Shown in pieces: positions 11,170 through 21,030 of a DNA stretch of 64,000 nt (position 1 is its first letter; each line of letters opens with the position of its first letter). Where the stretch lies: positions 35,595 through 99,594 of the forward strand of contig JBPCJC010000038.1 in the NCBI GenBank assembly GCA_051005695.1. The letters are read 5' to 3'. Made by a program: the position numbers and the translations under genes. The stretch is from JACCTI01 sp051005695 (GTDB lineage: Bacteria; Verrucomicrobiota; Verrucomicrobiia; Chthoniobacterales; UBA10450). The notes beneath the pieces are model-generated. The model was not told where the DNA came from. It ran no database searches and saw nothing but the letters and a program-made list of their open reading frames with translations.

Positions 11170-11790
11170 TTAGAACGCGAAGTTCAAACCGGTACGGACC
11201 TGGATGAAGTCGTTGTTGCCACGATTGATCTGGTTGTAGCTGACGTCATTCGTCCAACCGAGGTGCGGAGTGAAACGAACTTCGAAGCCGCCGCCGTATT
11301 GACCCATCAGGCGAGCGTCGTCGTTGTTGTTGTTCACATTGAAGTTGTCGTTGCCGTTAAAGACTGCGCCGACACCGGCCCACCCGTACGGTGCGAAACG
11401 GGTGCAGGGGATCGGATAGCGGAAGGTGAAGGTGCCCAACGCGCCGCCGGTGAAATCATTCCGATTGTTGCGGAAGCGGTTGAAGCGGTTGTCTTCGGTC
11501 GCGAGACCGAAGCCTTGGAGACCGACACCGAAATAGCGGCGGAAGAAGTATTTCGCATCGATCGCCCCACCCCAGGCGTGGTCTACGCCGAGATAGCGAT
11601 CGTCGAGATACTCATTCGTGGTGGCGGCATAGACGCCCGAAAGCGTCACGTTGAATTCACTGTCCGCGAACCAGGTGGGACATGAAGCGGGTGCGCTTTG
11701 GGTCTCCTTCGAGGAGTAGCTTTCGGTGCCGGCAGAAGCGGCGAGCGCGAAAGCAGTCAGGGCGCACAAGGTTAGGCTAAGTTTTTTCAT
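11170..11790 (-). CDS. outer-membrane beta-barrel protein (OmpA/OmpW-like barrel)
   Basis: A 206-residue exported protein. The ATG at 11790 is chosen because it gives a canonical signal peptide (MKKLSLTLCALTAFALAASA). The rest alternates aromatic and polar residues with Gly/Asn-rich turns and ends FNFAF-like (VRTGLNFAF), a terminal aromatic as expected for BAM-dependent barrels. About eight strands are plausible. No catalytic motif is seen, so a structural or porin-like role is a guess. Upstream (11791-11977) holds its promoter region, with no further gene seen. Confidence 0.75.
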   Translation of the reverse strand: MKKLSLTLCALTAFALAASAGTESYSSKETQSAPASCPTWFADSEFNVTLSGVYAATTNEYLDDRYLGVDHAWGGAIDAKYFFRRYFGVGLQGFGLATEDNRFNRFRNNRNDFTGGALGTFTFRYPIPCTRFAPYGWAGVGAVFNGNDNFNVNNNNDDARLMGQYGGGFEVRFTPHLGWTNDVSYNQINRGNNDFIQVRTGLNFAF

Positions 11791-11977
11791 AGGTAGTGTT
11801 GTTTTTTTGGTTAAGTGTCGGCTGGTGGCAAACGGGAAATGCGCCGACGTCATTTTCGGGGGACGCCAAAGGAGGCCTTCGTTTTGGGACGGCACTTTTG
11901 CACAAATTTCGTTTTCCGCCAGTGATGCTTAGACGAAAGACAGTGCAGGATTCGCGCCGGTCACGGAAAATTTTGAT

Positions 11978-13561
11978 CTACGGCTTTAATTCCGCTCCGC
12001 TGTTCGCGTCCGTGACCGTGAATTTTTCCTGGTGGTACGCGGGATCACCACGGAAGAGCAAACGCCCGGCGTAACGCCGCTCGAGTTCGACCAGGAGTTC
12101 TTCGTCTTCCTCCTTCAAACGCTTGAGCACGTCGGGATTCAGAATCACGCGGATTTCGTGCACCGAGTCCTGATATCTGCGCATGACGGTGTTGAGCATG
12201 CGGTGCAGTTCTACGCTCGTAGTCATGGAAGTTTTGACCACGCCGCGGCCCTGGCAGTACGGACAATTTTCGTAAATCGAATCGCTCAGACTTTCCTGCG
12301 CGCGTTGCCGAGTCATTTCCATCAAGCCCAGGGCTGATAACTGAAGCACATGAGTCTTCGCTTTATCGCGCTTCAGCCGTTCCTTCATCAGGCCGTAAAC
12401 CGCCTGCTGATCTTTCCGGCTCTTCATGTCGATGAAATCGCCGATGATCAAGCCGCCGATATTTCGCAAACGCAGCTGGCGCGCGATCTCGTCCGCGGCT
12501 TCGAGGTTGGTTTGCAGAATGGTTTTCTCAACGTCGCGTCCGCCCTTGTTGCGGCCGGTGTTCACGTCGATCGCGACCAGCGCTTCGGTTTCATCGATGA
12601 CGATGTAACCGCCGCACTTCAGCCAAACCTGGCGATGAAAGGCGTCGTCGATTTGCTTTTGAATTCCGAAGGTCTCGAAGATCGGCGCGGTGCCGTCGTA
12701 AAACTGGATGCGATTGCGCGCGCGTCGTGAAATCTGGCCGACCATCTCGTTCATCCGATCAATTGCGGTGCGATCGTCGCAAATCACTTCATCAATTTCG
12801 TCAGTCAAAAAATCACGCACCGTGCGATCGACCAAATCCGGTTCTTCAAACACCCGGCAGGGCGCTTTCTCTTCTTTGATCGCTTGCTCGACGCGGGTCC
12901 ATTGTTCGAGAAGAAAAGCGAGATCGCGCACAAAATAACGCGCGCGCTGACCCTCGCCGACGGTGCGAATGATCACCCCGATGCCGTCCGGAATTTCCAA
13001 TTCGCGCAAAATTTTCCGGAGCCGATCGCGCTCTTTCGGATCCTCGATCTTGCGCGAAATCCCGCTGCGATCGCTGTAAGGCATGAAGACGAGATAGCGG
13101 CCGGCGAAACTTAAATTCGTGGTCACGCGCGGGCCTTTGGTCCCGATCGGGCCCTTGGTCACCTGCACGATCACATCCGAGCCGACCGGATAAATGCTCG
13201 GGATGTCTTTGGCGGTGACTCGCTTTTTCGATGAACGCCGATTGTTAGTATCCGGGCGATCGATCTCTTCGATCCCGCTATCGAGGGCCGCGGGGATGGC
13301 GTCCCAGAAATGGAGGAAGGCGTTTTTCTCGAAGCCGATGTCGACGAACATCGCCTTCAAACCCATCTCGATGTTCTTGACCTTGCCCTTGTAAACGCTC
13401 CCAACAATGTTGCGCGAGCTGTTACGCTCGACGCTGTATTCTTCCAGTCGCCCGTCTTCGAGCAGGGCCACGCGCCGCTCCAATTTCTCGACGCTGATGA
13501 CCAGCTTGTTGCCGGTCTTGCGGCGGCCGAGGCCCAAAATCTGTTTCACTTTGTCCATCAT
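11978..13561 (-). CDS. rng: ribonuclease G/E family endoribonuclease
   Basis: A 527-residue RNase G-length enzyme for rRNA and mRNA processing. An S1 domain lies near residues 45-130 (GSVYKGKVKNIEMGLKAMFVDIG). The catalytic DNase I-like domain carries VAIDVNTGRN and IGGLIIGDFIDM, and the zinc-link CPYCQGRG that joins two protomers is present. The long C-terminal scaffold of RNase E is absent, which favours Rng. It is the last gene of the mreB-to-rng run. MMDK offers starts at 13561 or 13558. Confidence 0.92.
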   Translation of the reverse strand: MMDKVKQILGLGRRKTGNKLVISVEKLERRVALLEDGRLEEYSVERNSSRNIVGSVYKGKVKNIEMGLKAMFVDIGFEKNAFLHFWDAIPAALDSGIEEIDRPDTNNRRSSKKRVTAKDIPSIYPVGSDVIVQVTKGPIGTKGPRVTTNLSFAGRYLVFMPYSDRSGISRKIEDPKERDRLRKILRELEIPDGIGVIIRTVGEGQRARYFVRDLAFLLEQWTRVEQAIKEEKAPCRVFEEPDLVDRTVRDFLTDEIDEVICDDRTAIDRMNEMVGQISRRARNRIQFYDGTAPIFETFGIQKQIDDAFHRQVWLKCGGYIVIDETEALVAIDVNTGRNKGGRDVEKTILQTNLEAADEIARQLRLRNIGGLIIGDFIDMKSRKDQQAVYGLMKERLKRDKAKTHVLQLSALGLMEMTRQRAQESLSDSIYENCPYCQGRGVVKTSMTTSVELHRMLNTVMRRYQDSVHEIRVILNPDVLKRLKEEDEELLVELERRYAGRLLFRGDPAYHQEKFTVTDANSGAELKP

Positions 13562-13621
13562 AAATCCACAAAGGTTGTGTGATCATGAGCGTGAGCGGCG
13601 TGCTGGCTTTCAAGCGCATGG

Positions 13622-15898
13622 TCAAGGGTTGTATCTGCGGGATGTCACCGGGCGGCGAGCAGATGGCGGCGGCGGCGTTGGTGCCGGATGGGCACCGAAA
13701 ATACGTTGAAAGAAATTTGGTTTGGGTGTCGGCGCGGGCGGCGCGACGGGAGTGGCCCGGGCAATTTTTTTAACTCGCGGCGCCACCTTGCCGCGGGCAT
13801 CGGCTTCCGGTTCGACATCCGGTTCAGCACCAGCGGAAGCGAGCTGCGCGCTGGAGTTGTCCGACTGGTCGGAATTTTCTTCGTCGTTCGCCGGAACATT
13901 TGGGCCATCGGTGAAGTTGACCGCTTCGATCATCTGGAACGGATTCGCCTTTTGCGCCGGCGGCAGAAAGGCGAGCTGCGGTTCGTAGCGGCCGTCTTCC
14001 ATCGCGAGCGCGCGTTCCAAAATGCGGGTCGCAATCGGCGCCGCCACCGAACCGCCGTGCGCGCCGCCTTGGACCATGACCGCGATCGCGTAGCGCGGCT
14101 TATCATACGGCGCGAAACAGGCGAACCACGCGATCGTGTCTTTCTTGCCATCGGTCATCGCCTGCGCGGTGCCGGTTTTGCCTGCGACTTGCACCCCGGG
14201 CAGACGCGCTTTGCCGCCAGTGCCACCTTCTTCGTTAACCACCTTCCACAAACCGCGCCGCGCCATTTCGATTTGCTCGGGCTTGAAGTCGCTCCGCAAA
14301 TCGCCGCGAATTTTCGGCTCCGGAGAAATCACCGGCTGGCCTTTTTCATCGACGATCGAGTGACCGTTGGCGTCGACCACGTCTTTGACCAGCCGCGGAA
14401 AATAGGAGACCCCGCCGTTGGCGACCGTCGCGTAAACCATCGCCAACTGCAGCGGCGTGACCAGATCATAACCCTGCCCAATGGAGACGTTGGCGGTATA
14501 AGCCGACGTCCATTTTTCGCGCGGATAATTGATCCGCATCCAATCCGGGCCAGGCAAAACTCCGGGTTGTTCGCCGGTGACGTGAATGCCGGAAGTGCGG
14601 CCGAGCCCGAGCGTCTCCCCGGTTTCATCGATCGCATTGATCCCGGCCGCGTTGCCGAATTGATAGAAGAAGGAATTGCACGAAACCTTGATCGCATCCG
14701 TCAGCCCAATGTTTCCGTGGCTGCCGCCTTTTTCGCCGATCCAGCATTTAAAAAAATGATCGCCGTAGCTGACGCCGCCGCCGCAGTTGAAATGCGCGCC
14801 GGCCAAACCCTTGCGCAATCCGGCTAACGAAGTCACGACCTTGAAGGTCGAGCCCGGCGGGAAGGCGCTGATCGCGCGATTGATCAGCGGATTGGCTTCA
14901 TTTTTCCGGAGCGCGTCCCAATCCTTCGCCTTGATGCTCGGGATAAAAGTGTTCGGATCGAACGACGGCACCGACGCCATCGCGAGAATGTTTCCGTTGT
15001 TCGGATCAACCACCACCGCGGCCGCGCGACCGGCGGAACGCAGTGCTTCCTCGGTGATCATTTGCAATTTCGCGTCGAGTGTCAGGACGACATTGCCGCC
15101 CGCCTGCGGCGGCTCTTCACGAATCACGCCGTCGATCACGCCTTTGGCATCGCGACGCAAATGGCGCACCCCAGGTTTGCCGCGCAAATAATCGTCCATC
15201 GTTTTTTCGACGTTCGATTTTCCCTCCACATCGCCCTGGTAAAACGTGTACTTCTTCGCTTCTTCCTTGTTCGTGTCGTCGGGCGCGCCCACGTAGCCTA
15301 ACAAGTGCGCGGCCAGCGCGCCGTAAACATACGAGCGGACCGGTTTGATCGCGATGTCCACTCCGGGCAGGCCGACATCATGCTCGGAAAACTTCGCCAT
15401 CGTCGCGAAGTCGATGTCCTTCAGATAAGAAAACGGGACCTCGGTGTTGGTGCGATAATGTTTCTGTAGACGGTTGGCGTTGTAGTCGTGCGCCAGGTCG
15501 AGATCATCCAGGCGCGGGACGACGCCGTCGTTCACGATCTTGACGATGTCCGCTTCCTTCAAGTCTTTCGGCATGCCGCTGATCGTCGCGCGATAAGTCG
15601 TTTCTGGCGGCCGGCCCACCCGCTGCCGGTAACCCTTGACCATCTCCGGCAAATAAAAATCGACCTCGTAGCTGGCGCGGTTTTGCACCAGGGCGACACC
15701 ATTGCGATCGCGAATTTCCCCGCGCACCGACGGAATCCGCACCGTCACTTCCGAGCTGCCGCGGATGCGCGCGGTCCACTCCGCACCGCGCGCCACCTGC
15801 ACCCACCAGAGTCGCGCCACGATCGAGCCCAGCCCGATGAGCATGAAGAGCGCAACGATCTGGATGCGCATACGAGGGCTGAGACGGCGACGATTCAT
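13622..15898 (-). CDS. mrdA: penicillin-binding protein 2 (elongasome transpeptidase)
   Basis: A 758-residue class B PBP that cross-links peptidoglycan during cell elongation. It has one N-terminal membrane anchor (about 11-30), the pedestal domain, and a transpeptidase domain with Ser350-Thr-Phe-Lys353 (SxxK), Ser406-Cys-Asn408 (SxN) and Lys574-Thr-Gly576 (KTG). A Pro/Ala-rich tail of about 110 residues follows and is unusual for PBP2. Its ATG overlaps the mreD stop by one base. rodA, its normal glycosyltransferase partner, is not in the cluster. Confidence 0.94.
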   Translation of the reverse strand: MNRRRLSPRMRIQIVALFMLIGLGSIVARLWWVQVARGAEWTARIRGSSEVTVRIPSVRGEIRDRNGVALVQNRASYEVDFYLPEMVKGYRQRVGRPPETTYRATISGMPKDLKEADIVKIVNDGVVPRLDDLDLAHDYNANRLQKHYRTNTEVPFSYLKDIDFATMAKFSEHDVGLPGVDIAIKPVRSYVYGALAAHLLGYVGAPDDTNKEEAKKYTFYQGDVEGKSNVEKTMDDYLRGKPGVRHLRRDAKGVIDGVIREEPPQAGGNVVLTLDAKLQMITEEALRSAGRAAAVVVDPNNGNILAMASVPSFDPNTFIPSIKAKDWDALRKNEANPLINRAISAFPPGSTFKVVTSLAGLRKGLAGAHFNCGGGVSYGDHFFKCWIGEKGGSHGNIGLTDAIKVSCNSFFYQFGNAAGINAIDETGETLGLGRTSGIHVTGEQPGVLPGPDWMRINYPREKWTSAYTANVSIGQGYDLVTPLQLAMVYATVANGGVSYFPRLVKDVVDANGHSIVDEKGQPVISPEPKIRGDLRSDFKPEQIEMARRGLWKVVNEEGGTGGKARLPGVQVAGKTGTAQAMTDGKKDTIAWFACFAPYDKPRYAIAVMVQGGAHGGSVAAPIATRILERALAMEDGRYEPQLAFLPPAQKANPFQMIEAVNFTDGPNVPANDEENSDQSDNSSAQLASAGAEPDVEPEADARGKVAPRVKKIARATPVAPPAPTPKPNFFQRIFGAHPAPTPPPPSARRPVTSRRYNP

Positions 15899-16437
15899 CA
15901 GTAACTTTCGCGTTCTGGCAAATAAGGATTTCCGGTGGCATCACCGATGGTGTGCAGGATCCAAAAGAGCAGCGGCGCCATTATCATCGCGATCACGCCC
16001 GGACCGCCGATTTGCCACCAAGCCTCCGGCGTAAAGAGGATGGAGCCGCGGCGGAACGTGATCATCAGATATTGCGCCAGTAAAATGAGCGACGTGCAAA
16101 CTCCGCTCATGATGCAATGGATTTCCCAGCGACCCCGGATGAACAAAGGCCGGAGTCCATGCATAATGGAGGCCAGCACAGCGTAGATGAGTATTGACCA
16201 TCCGAGGGAGATTTCAACTCGCGCCCCGATGACCTGCATGGTCAATGCATCGAGCAGCAGTCCGGCGAAAAAGGCCAGCGAGAGCATGAGCGGAAACGGC
16301 AAAGCCATCGCGCCGTAGAAGACAATGATCGGCACAATATAAATGTGCGCGTTGTACATCCATTCCAGCGGCGGAATGAAGAGCTCGATGATCTGCGCGA
16401 GAAAAACCAGCCCGAGAAGAATCGTAAAAAAAATCAT
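15898..16437 (-). CDS. mreD: rod shape-determining membrane protein MreD
   Basis: A 179-residue hydrophobic protein with about five or six membrane segments, matching MreD in size, topology and position between mreC and mrdA. MreD is an inner-membrane part of the Rod complex. The sequence itself is weakly conserved, so context carries much of the call. It overlaps mreC by 4 bp (ATGA) at its start. Confidence 0.88.
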   Translation of the reverse strand: MIFFTILLGLVFLAQIIELFIPPLEWMYNAHIYIVPIIVFYGAMALPFPLMLSLAFFAGLLLDALTMQVIGARVEISLGWSILIYAVLASIMHGLRPLFIRGRWEIHCIMSGVCTSLILLAQYLMITFRRGSILFTPEAWWQIGGPGVIAMIMAPLLFWILHTIGDATGNPYLPERESY

Positions 16438-17237
16438 TTCCGTCCGGTGACCACAAAGACGTCTTCCAGTTTCGAAACATCGACCGCCGGATTCAAGCGC
16501 GCTTGTCCATCGAGCTCGCGCACTTTGTAATCCCGCACCGCTCCAATGAGCAGGCCGGAGGGAAAAACTCCGCCCACCCCGGACGTGTAGGTTTTTTGTC
16601 CCGGCTGCAGATTAGCCTGCTTGGTCAGGAAATTCAGATCGAGATAAGGCGTGAGCGCACCGGCCACGCGTTCGCCGGAGACGATCCCCTGTTCGCGCGT
16701 CCCTTCCACGCTCGCGGCCACGCGGCAATTTTCATCGGTCACCAAAAGCACCACGGCAATGTTATCACTCACCGTGGTCGTCTTGCCGACCAAGCCTTCC
16801 TCCGTCACGACCGGCATGTCGCCATCGATTCCATCCTGCTTGCCGCGATTGATCGTGACCGTCCGCCACCAGGTCGAAGCATCCCGCGTGACGATTTCCG
16901 CGGGCACCAATTTGAAAATCGAGCGTTGCCGATAATCCAGCGCGACCCGCAAGCGATTGACCTCGTGCTCGACATCGCGCAACGCCTGGTTGGTCGCTTT
17001 GAGCGAGCGATTCTCGACCCGCAAATTGGTGTTATCAAGCTCCAGTTCGTCGAGCGTTTTCAAACCTTTGCGCACCGAAGTGATCTGTTTTTCCAAACCC
17101 GAACCCGTGGTCAGGAAAGGCGAGATCAATTGATAAAATCCCGCCTGCAACTTCCGCGTGCTCTCCGGTCCGAAGCTCAGAAAGTAGCCGAGGATCGCGA
17201 CTAAAATAACGAGCGCGGCGATGCTCGAGCGATTCAT
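16434..17237 (-). CDS. mreC: rod shape-determining protein MreC
   Basis: A 267-residue periplasmic scaffold with one N-terminal membrane span (about 7-22), a coiled-coil segment (about 55-100) and two beta domains. Typical features are the tripeptide region WWRTVTINRGKQDGI and GLVGKTTTVS. It links MreB to PBP2. It starts 81 bp after mreB and is coupled to mreD. Confidence 0.92.
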   Translation of the reverse strand: MNRSSIAALVILVAILGYFLSFGPESTRKLQAGFYQLISPFLTTGSGLEKQITSVRKGLKTLDELELDNTNLRVENRSLKATNQALRDVEHEVNRLRVALDYRQRSIFKLVPAEIVTRDASTWWRTVTINRGKQDGIDGDMPVVTEEGLVGKTTTVSDNIAVVLLVTDENCRVAASVEGTREQGIVSGERVAGALTPYLDLNFLTKQANLQPGQKTYTSGVGGVFPSGLLIGAVRDYKVRELDGQARLNPAVDVSKLEDVFVVTGRK

Positions 17238-17318
17238 CGCGCCTCGGGATTTTCGATTCTCGAATTCTGCTTTTCGATTTCGCTCAATCGAAAAAACAAA
17301 GTCGCAAACCGAAAATCA

Positions 17319-18356
17319 TCACCGCCACGAACGATCGGTCGAGGCAACCTGACGTAAAAATTTAAGTTCATTGAGGCACTTGCCCGTTCCTTCCGCGACC
17401 GCGCTCAGCGGATCCTCCGCCACATGGACAGGCAAACCAGTCTCTTCGCTCAAAAGCTTGTCGAACCCGCGGAGCAACGCGCCGCCGCCAGCGAGGACAA
17501 GTCCACGATCCACCAGGTCGGCCGACAATTCGGGCGGACAACGCTCGAGTGTGATCCGCACGGAATCGACGATCGTCGAAATTGGTTCGAGTAACGCCTC
17601 GCGCACTTCCTGCGAGGTGATCATCAGCGTTTTCGGCAAACCCGCGACCAGATCGCGGCCCTTCACTTCCACACTCGTTTCTTTTTCGCTCGGATAAGCG
17701 GAGCCGATCTTGATCTTGATCTCTTCCGCAGTGCGCTCGCCGATCATCAAATTGTAGGCGCGCTTCATGTACTGCACGATCGCCTCGTCGAGCTCATCGC
17801 CGGCTACGCGCACGCTCCGGCTGAAGACGATGCCGGAAAGTGAAATCAGCGCGACCTCCGTCGTGCCGCCGCCGATATCGATGATCATGTTGCCCGCCGG
17901 ATCCTGCACCGGCAGTCCCACGCCGATCGCTGCGGCCATTGGTTCCTCGATCAAATAAACTTCACGCGCACCGGCATGGGTAGCCGACTCGCGGACCGCG
18001 CGTTTTTCCACTTCGGTGATCCCGGAAGGAACCGCGATGACCACGCGCGGTCGCGCGCGTATCCGCCGGTTGTGCACCTTCGAAATGAAGTGCCGTAGCA
18101 TTGCCTCGGTCACTTCGAAGTCCGCGATCACGCCATCTTTCAAAGGCCGCACCGCGACAATATTAGAAGGCGTGCGCCCGAGCATTCGCTTCGCTTCGTC
18201 GCCGACCGCGAGCACTTTGTTTGTCCCCGCCTGCACCGCTACCACCGAGGGTTCGCGCAGGACGATGCCCTGGTCTTTTACGTAGACGAGCGTGTTGGCC
18301 GTTCCGAGGTCAATCCCGATGTCGCTGGATAACCAGCCGAAGAGTCCGTTGAACAT
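17319..18356 (-). CDS. mreB: rod shape-determining actin homologue MreB
   Basis: A 345-residue bacterial actin that guides lateral wall synthesis. Phosphate-1 motif IGIDLGTANTLVY, the phosphate-2 region DIGGGTTEVALIS and the adenosine motif VLAGGGALLRG are all present. It heads the mreB-mreC-mreD-mrdA-rng run on the minus strand. The 220 bp between it and rpe probably contain both divergent promoters; none is sharp enough to mark. Confidence 0.95.
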   Translation of the reverse strand: MFNGLFGWLSSDIGIDLGTANTLVYVKDQGIVLREPSVVAVQAGTNKVLAVGDEAKRMLGRTPSNIVAVRPLKDGVIADFEVTEAMLRHFISKVHNRRIRARPRVVIAVPSGITEVEKRAVRESATHAGAREVYLIEEPMAAAIGVGLPVQDPAGNMIIDIGGGTTEVALISLSGIVFSRSVRVAGDELDEAIVQYMKRAYNLMIGERTAEEIKIKIGSAYPSEKETSVEVKGRDLVAGLPKTLMITSQEVREALLEPISTIVDSVRITLERCPPELSADLVDRGLVLAGGGALLRGFDKLLSEETGLPVHVAEDPLSAVAEGTGKCLNELKFLRQVASTDRSWR

Positions 18357-18576
18357 GAATTAGTCTTTAGATTGGTCGCCGAAAATTGCGTTCCAACCCG
18401 TCGGAGCGCGTCTTCGGCCTTCGACTTTAGCAGCTTCCGTGCGCTGCCCGCGCAGTGACGACCGACTGAAACGCAGAGTATCTAGAAACGGACTCTGGTA
18501 TCGTCAAGGGAAAGCTGGCCCCGCCCGACGAAAAGCTCGCCGCACATGCCGCAGGGAATTGGACGGCCGCTGCCGG

Positions 18577-19266
18577 ATGTCGCATGTTCGCTTTTCCGTG
18601 AACCCTCCGATCCTTGTCGCTCCCTCCATTCTCGCGGCTGATTTCTCCCAGCTCGCGCAGGAAGTCGAGCGCGCGGAGACGGCCGGGGCGGATTGGCTCC
18701 ATCTCGACATCATGGACGGCCATTTTGTGGACAACATTTCCTTCGGCCCGGCGATCGTGAAAACGATTCGCGGCCTAACGAGTCTTCCGCTGGATGTTCA
18801 TTTGATGATCGAACGTCCCGATCATTATGCGCCGCGCTTTATGGAAGCGGGCGCGAACAGCCTGACCGTGCATGTGGAAGCGGAAGCGAAACATGAAGTC
18901 GCGGCGACCTTGCGAGCGATTCGCGCGGGCGGCTGCCGCGCCGGCATCACCTTGAATCCGGCGACACCCTTTTCACTTCTCGAAGAACACCTCTCGTTAG
19001 TCGATCTCGTCCTCATCATGACGGTGCATCCCGGTTTTGGCGGACAGGCGTTCCGTCCGGAAATGATGGCCAAGGTGGAAGAGGCGACAGCCTGGCGCGA
19101 AGCGCATGACGCAAAGTTCGACATCGAAGTCGATGGCGGAATCAATCCCCAAACCGCCAGCCTTTGCCTGGCCAGCGGGGCGAATGTGCTCGTCGCCGGA
19201 ACGGCAATTTTTCGCGCGGAAGATTACGCCGCTGCGATCAAAGCGCTCCGTGGCCAAACGGCCTAA
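18577..19266 (+). CDS. rpe: ribulose-phosphate 3-epimerase
   Basis: A 229-residue TIM barrel that interconverts ribulose-5-P and xylulose-5-P in the pentose phosphate pathway. Diagnostic motifs are LHLDIMDGHFVDN, VHLMIERP, MTVHPGFGGQAF and IEVDGGINPQTA. The metal and catalytic Asp/His residues are present. The ATG at 18577 is preferred; the open frame reaches 18439 but without family similarity. Its stop TAA lies inside a GCCTAACGA motif. It converges with the secretion ATPase gene, 3 bp away. Confidence 0.93.
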   Translation: MSHVRFSVNPPILVAPSILAADFSQLAQEVERAETAGADWLHLDIMDGHFVDNISFGPAIVKTIRGLTSLPLDVHLMIERPDHYAPRFMEAGANSLTVHVEAEAKHEVAATLRAIRAGGCRAGITLNPATPFSLLEEHLSLVDLVLIMTVHPGFGGQAFRPEMMAKVEEATAWREAHDAKFDIEVDGGINPQTASLCLASGANVLVAGTAIFRAEDYAAAIKALRGQTA

Positions 19267-19269
19267 CGA

Positions 19270-21030
19270 CTAAAGAGCAACCGTCCCAGCCATGACTGTG
19301 GCGGGCGTGCTTTCGAGCGAAGTTTCTGTCATGACCTCGTCGGTTTGGGTCACGCGCACCACTTCCTCAACCGTCGTCACGCCTTGGGCCACACGACGCC
19401 AGCCGTCCTGTCTCAACGTGATCATCCCATCCTGGATCGCGCGCTGCTTCAACTCAGAGCCCGTGGCTTTGTGGATAATCAAACGCCGCAGCGCTTCCGT
19501 GACCACGCAGATTTCGTAAATCGCGATCCGTCCGCGATAACCGGTGTGTCGGCAATTTTCGCAACCGGTGCCTTTGTAATATTTGAAATCCGGCGCCACG
19601 ATCGCGTCAATTTGCTTCAAGTAATCCACCGGGTAACCGGTCGGCACTTTGCAGTCCGGGCAAATTGTCCTAACGAGACGTTGCGCAAGGAAAGCGCGCA
19701 CGGTGGAGGCGAGCAGAAACTGCTCGACGCCCATGTCGAGCAGGCGGGTGATCCCGCCGACAGCGTCGTTCGTGTGCAGAGTGCTGAAGACTAGGTGACC
19801 GGTCATGGCCGCGCGGATCGCGATCTCCGCGGTTTCGAAATCGCGGATTTCGCCCACCATGATCACATTCGGATCCTGCCGCAAAATGTGACGCAAACCT
19901 TTGGCAAATGTGAGATCGATTTCCGGTTTCACGTCGATCTGCGACACACCCGGTAAGCGATATTCCACCGGTTCCTCGATGGTGATGATGCGGCGCTGCA
20001 CCGAGTTGATGCTGCTCAAAAAACAATAAAGCGAAGTCGATTTTCCAGACCCCGTCGGACCGGTGACGAGCACGATGCCGTTAGGCTGCGCGAGCAGCGC
20101 CTCGACCGTCCGCGCGTGATCCGGGCTCAGATCCAATCGCTCGAAACCGAACTGCTCGCTCTGTTGATCGCGGCTGAGCAAGCGCAAGCTAATCGACTCG
20201 CCGTTAACCGTCGGGATCGTGGAAACACGAACGTCGATGTTGGTCGCCTTGGCCTGCAAATTAATCCGGCCATCCTGCGGCAAGCGCCGCTCGGCGATGT
20301 CCATATGCGCCATCACTTTCAGGCGCGAAATGATCGCTGACTGCAGCAAGCGCAACTGCGGCGGGACCGCGACTTCGTGCAAAATGCCGTCGATCCGGTA
20401 GCGAATCCGCAGATCGTTTTCCAGCGGTTCGACGTGAATGTCGGTCGCGCGTTCGACGATCGCCTCGCGAATAATCTGGTTCACGAATTTCACTACCGAT
20501 GCTTCCGGGTCGTCCGCGTTTAGGTCGGTACTCGCCTCCACATCCTGGTCCGCTTCGAAGGAGCGATTGGTCTTTAGGATTTCGTCGAAGGTTTCCGCGC
20601 CCACGCCGTAGAGCGTTTTCATCGCGCGCAAAATTTGTCCGCGCGGCACCAGCACCCATTCGGCCGGCTGTTTCAAAAGTTGTCCGGCCAGTTGGCGGCC
20701 GACAGAGTTGAAAAGATCGTAGGTCGCGAGCACGACCGCGTTCTCCTTCATCTCGATCGGCAGGATGTGATGTTGAAAAACGAAGCGGCTCGGTAAGAGC
20801 GAGAGCGTCTGGCGATCGATACTTTTGGCGTCAATCGATATCACCGGCACGCGGAAGAAATCTCCGATCGCGTTCAGGAAACGGTGTTCGTCGACCTTGC
20901 CGGAATCGAGCACCTGCGTCGTCCAGGAGCCGCCGTTGAGATTCGACGACAAGGCGATCGCCTCATCACGCGAAGGCACGCCGGCGGCGATCAAGAGATC
21001 GATGAGCGACTGACCGACAGCAGAATTCAC
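19270..21030 (-). CDS. gspE: type II secretion / type IV pilus assembly ATPase (GspE/PilB)
   Basis: A 586-residue hexameric assembly ATPase. The N-terminal MshEN-like region is followed by the ATPase core with Walker A GPTGSGKST (about 324-332), the Asp box IEEPVEY, Walker B VGEIRDFETAE and a His box. The C-terminal zinc motif CPDC..CENC is present, as in GspE/PilB. GTG at 21030 is the likely start because it overlaps the secretin stop (GTGA); an upstream extension lies inside the secretin gene. GspE and PilB cannot be told apart by sequence alone; the secretin partner favours a type II-like system. Confidence 0.9.
   Translation of the reverse strand: MNSAVGQSLIDLLIAAGVPSRDEAIALSSNLNGGSWTTQVLDSGKVDEHRFLNAIGDFFRVPVISIDAKSIDRQTLSLLPSRFVFQHHILPIEMKENAVVLATYDLFNSVGRQLAGQLLKQPAEWVLVPRGQILRAMKTLYGVGAETFDEILKTNRSFEADQDVEASTDLNADDPEASVVKFVNQIIREAIVERATDIHVEPLENDLRIRYRIDGILHEVAVPPQLRLLQSAIISRLKVMAHMDIAERRLPQDGRINLQAKATNIDVRVSTIPTVNGESISLRLLSRDQQSEQFGFERLDLSPDHARTVEALLAQPNGIVLVTGPTGSGKSTSLYCFLSSINSVQRRIITIEEPVEYRLPGVSQIDVKPEIDLTFAKGLRHILRQDPNVIMVGEIRDFETAEIAIRAAMTGHLVFSTLHTNDAVGGITRLLDMGVEQFLLASTVRAFLAQRLVRTICPDCKVPTGYPVDYLKQIDAIVAPDFKYYKGTGCENCRHTGYRGRIAIYEICVVTEALRRLIIHKATGSELKQRAIQDGMITLRQDGWRRVAQGVTTVEEVVRVTQTDEVMTETSLESTPATVMAGTVAL

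Noticed and set aside
10429..11685. 418-residue plus-strand frame
   Set aside because: It overlaps the nitroreductase in another frame, passes through the terminator hairpin and is antisense to the barrel protein.
13688..14827. 379-residue plus-strand frame
   Set aside because: Antisense of mrdA, which has all PBP motifs in the other strand.
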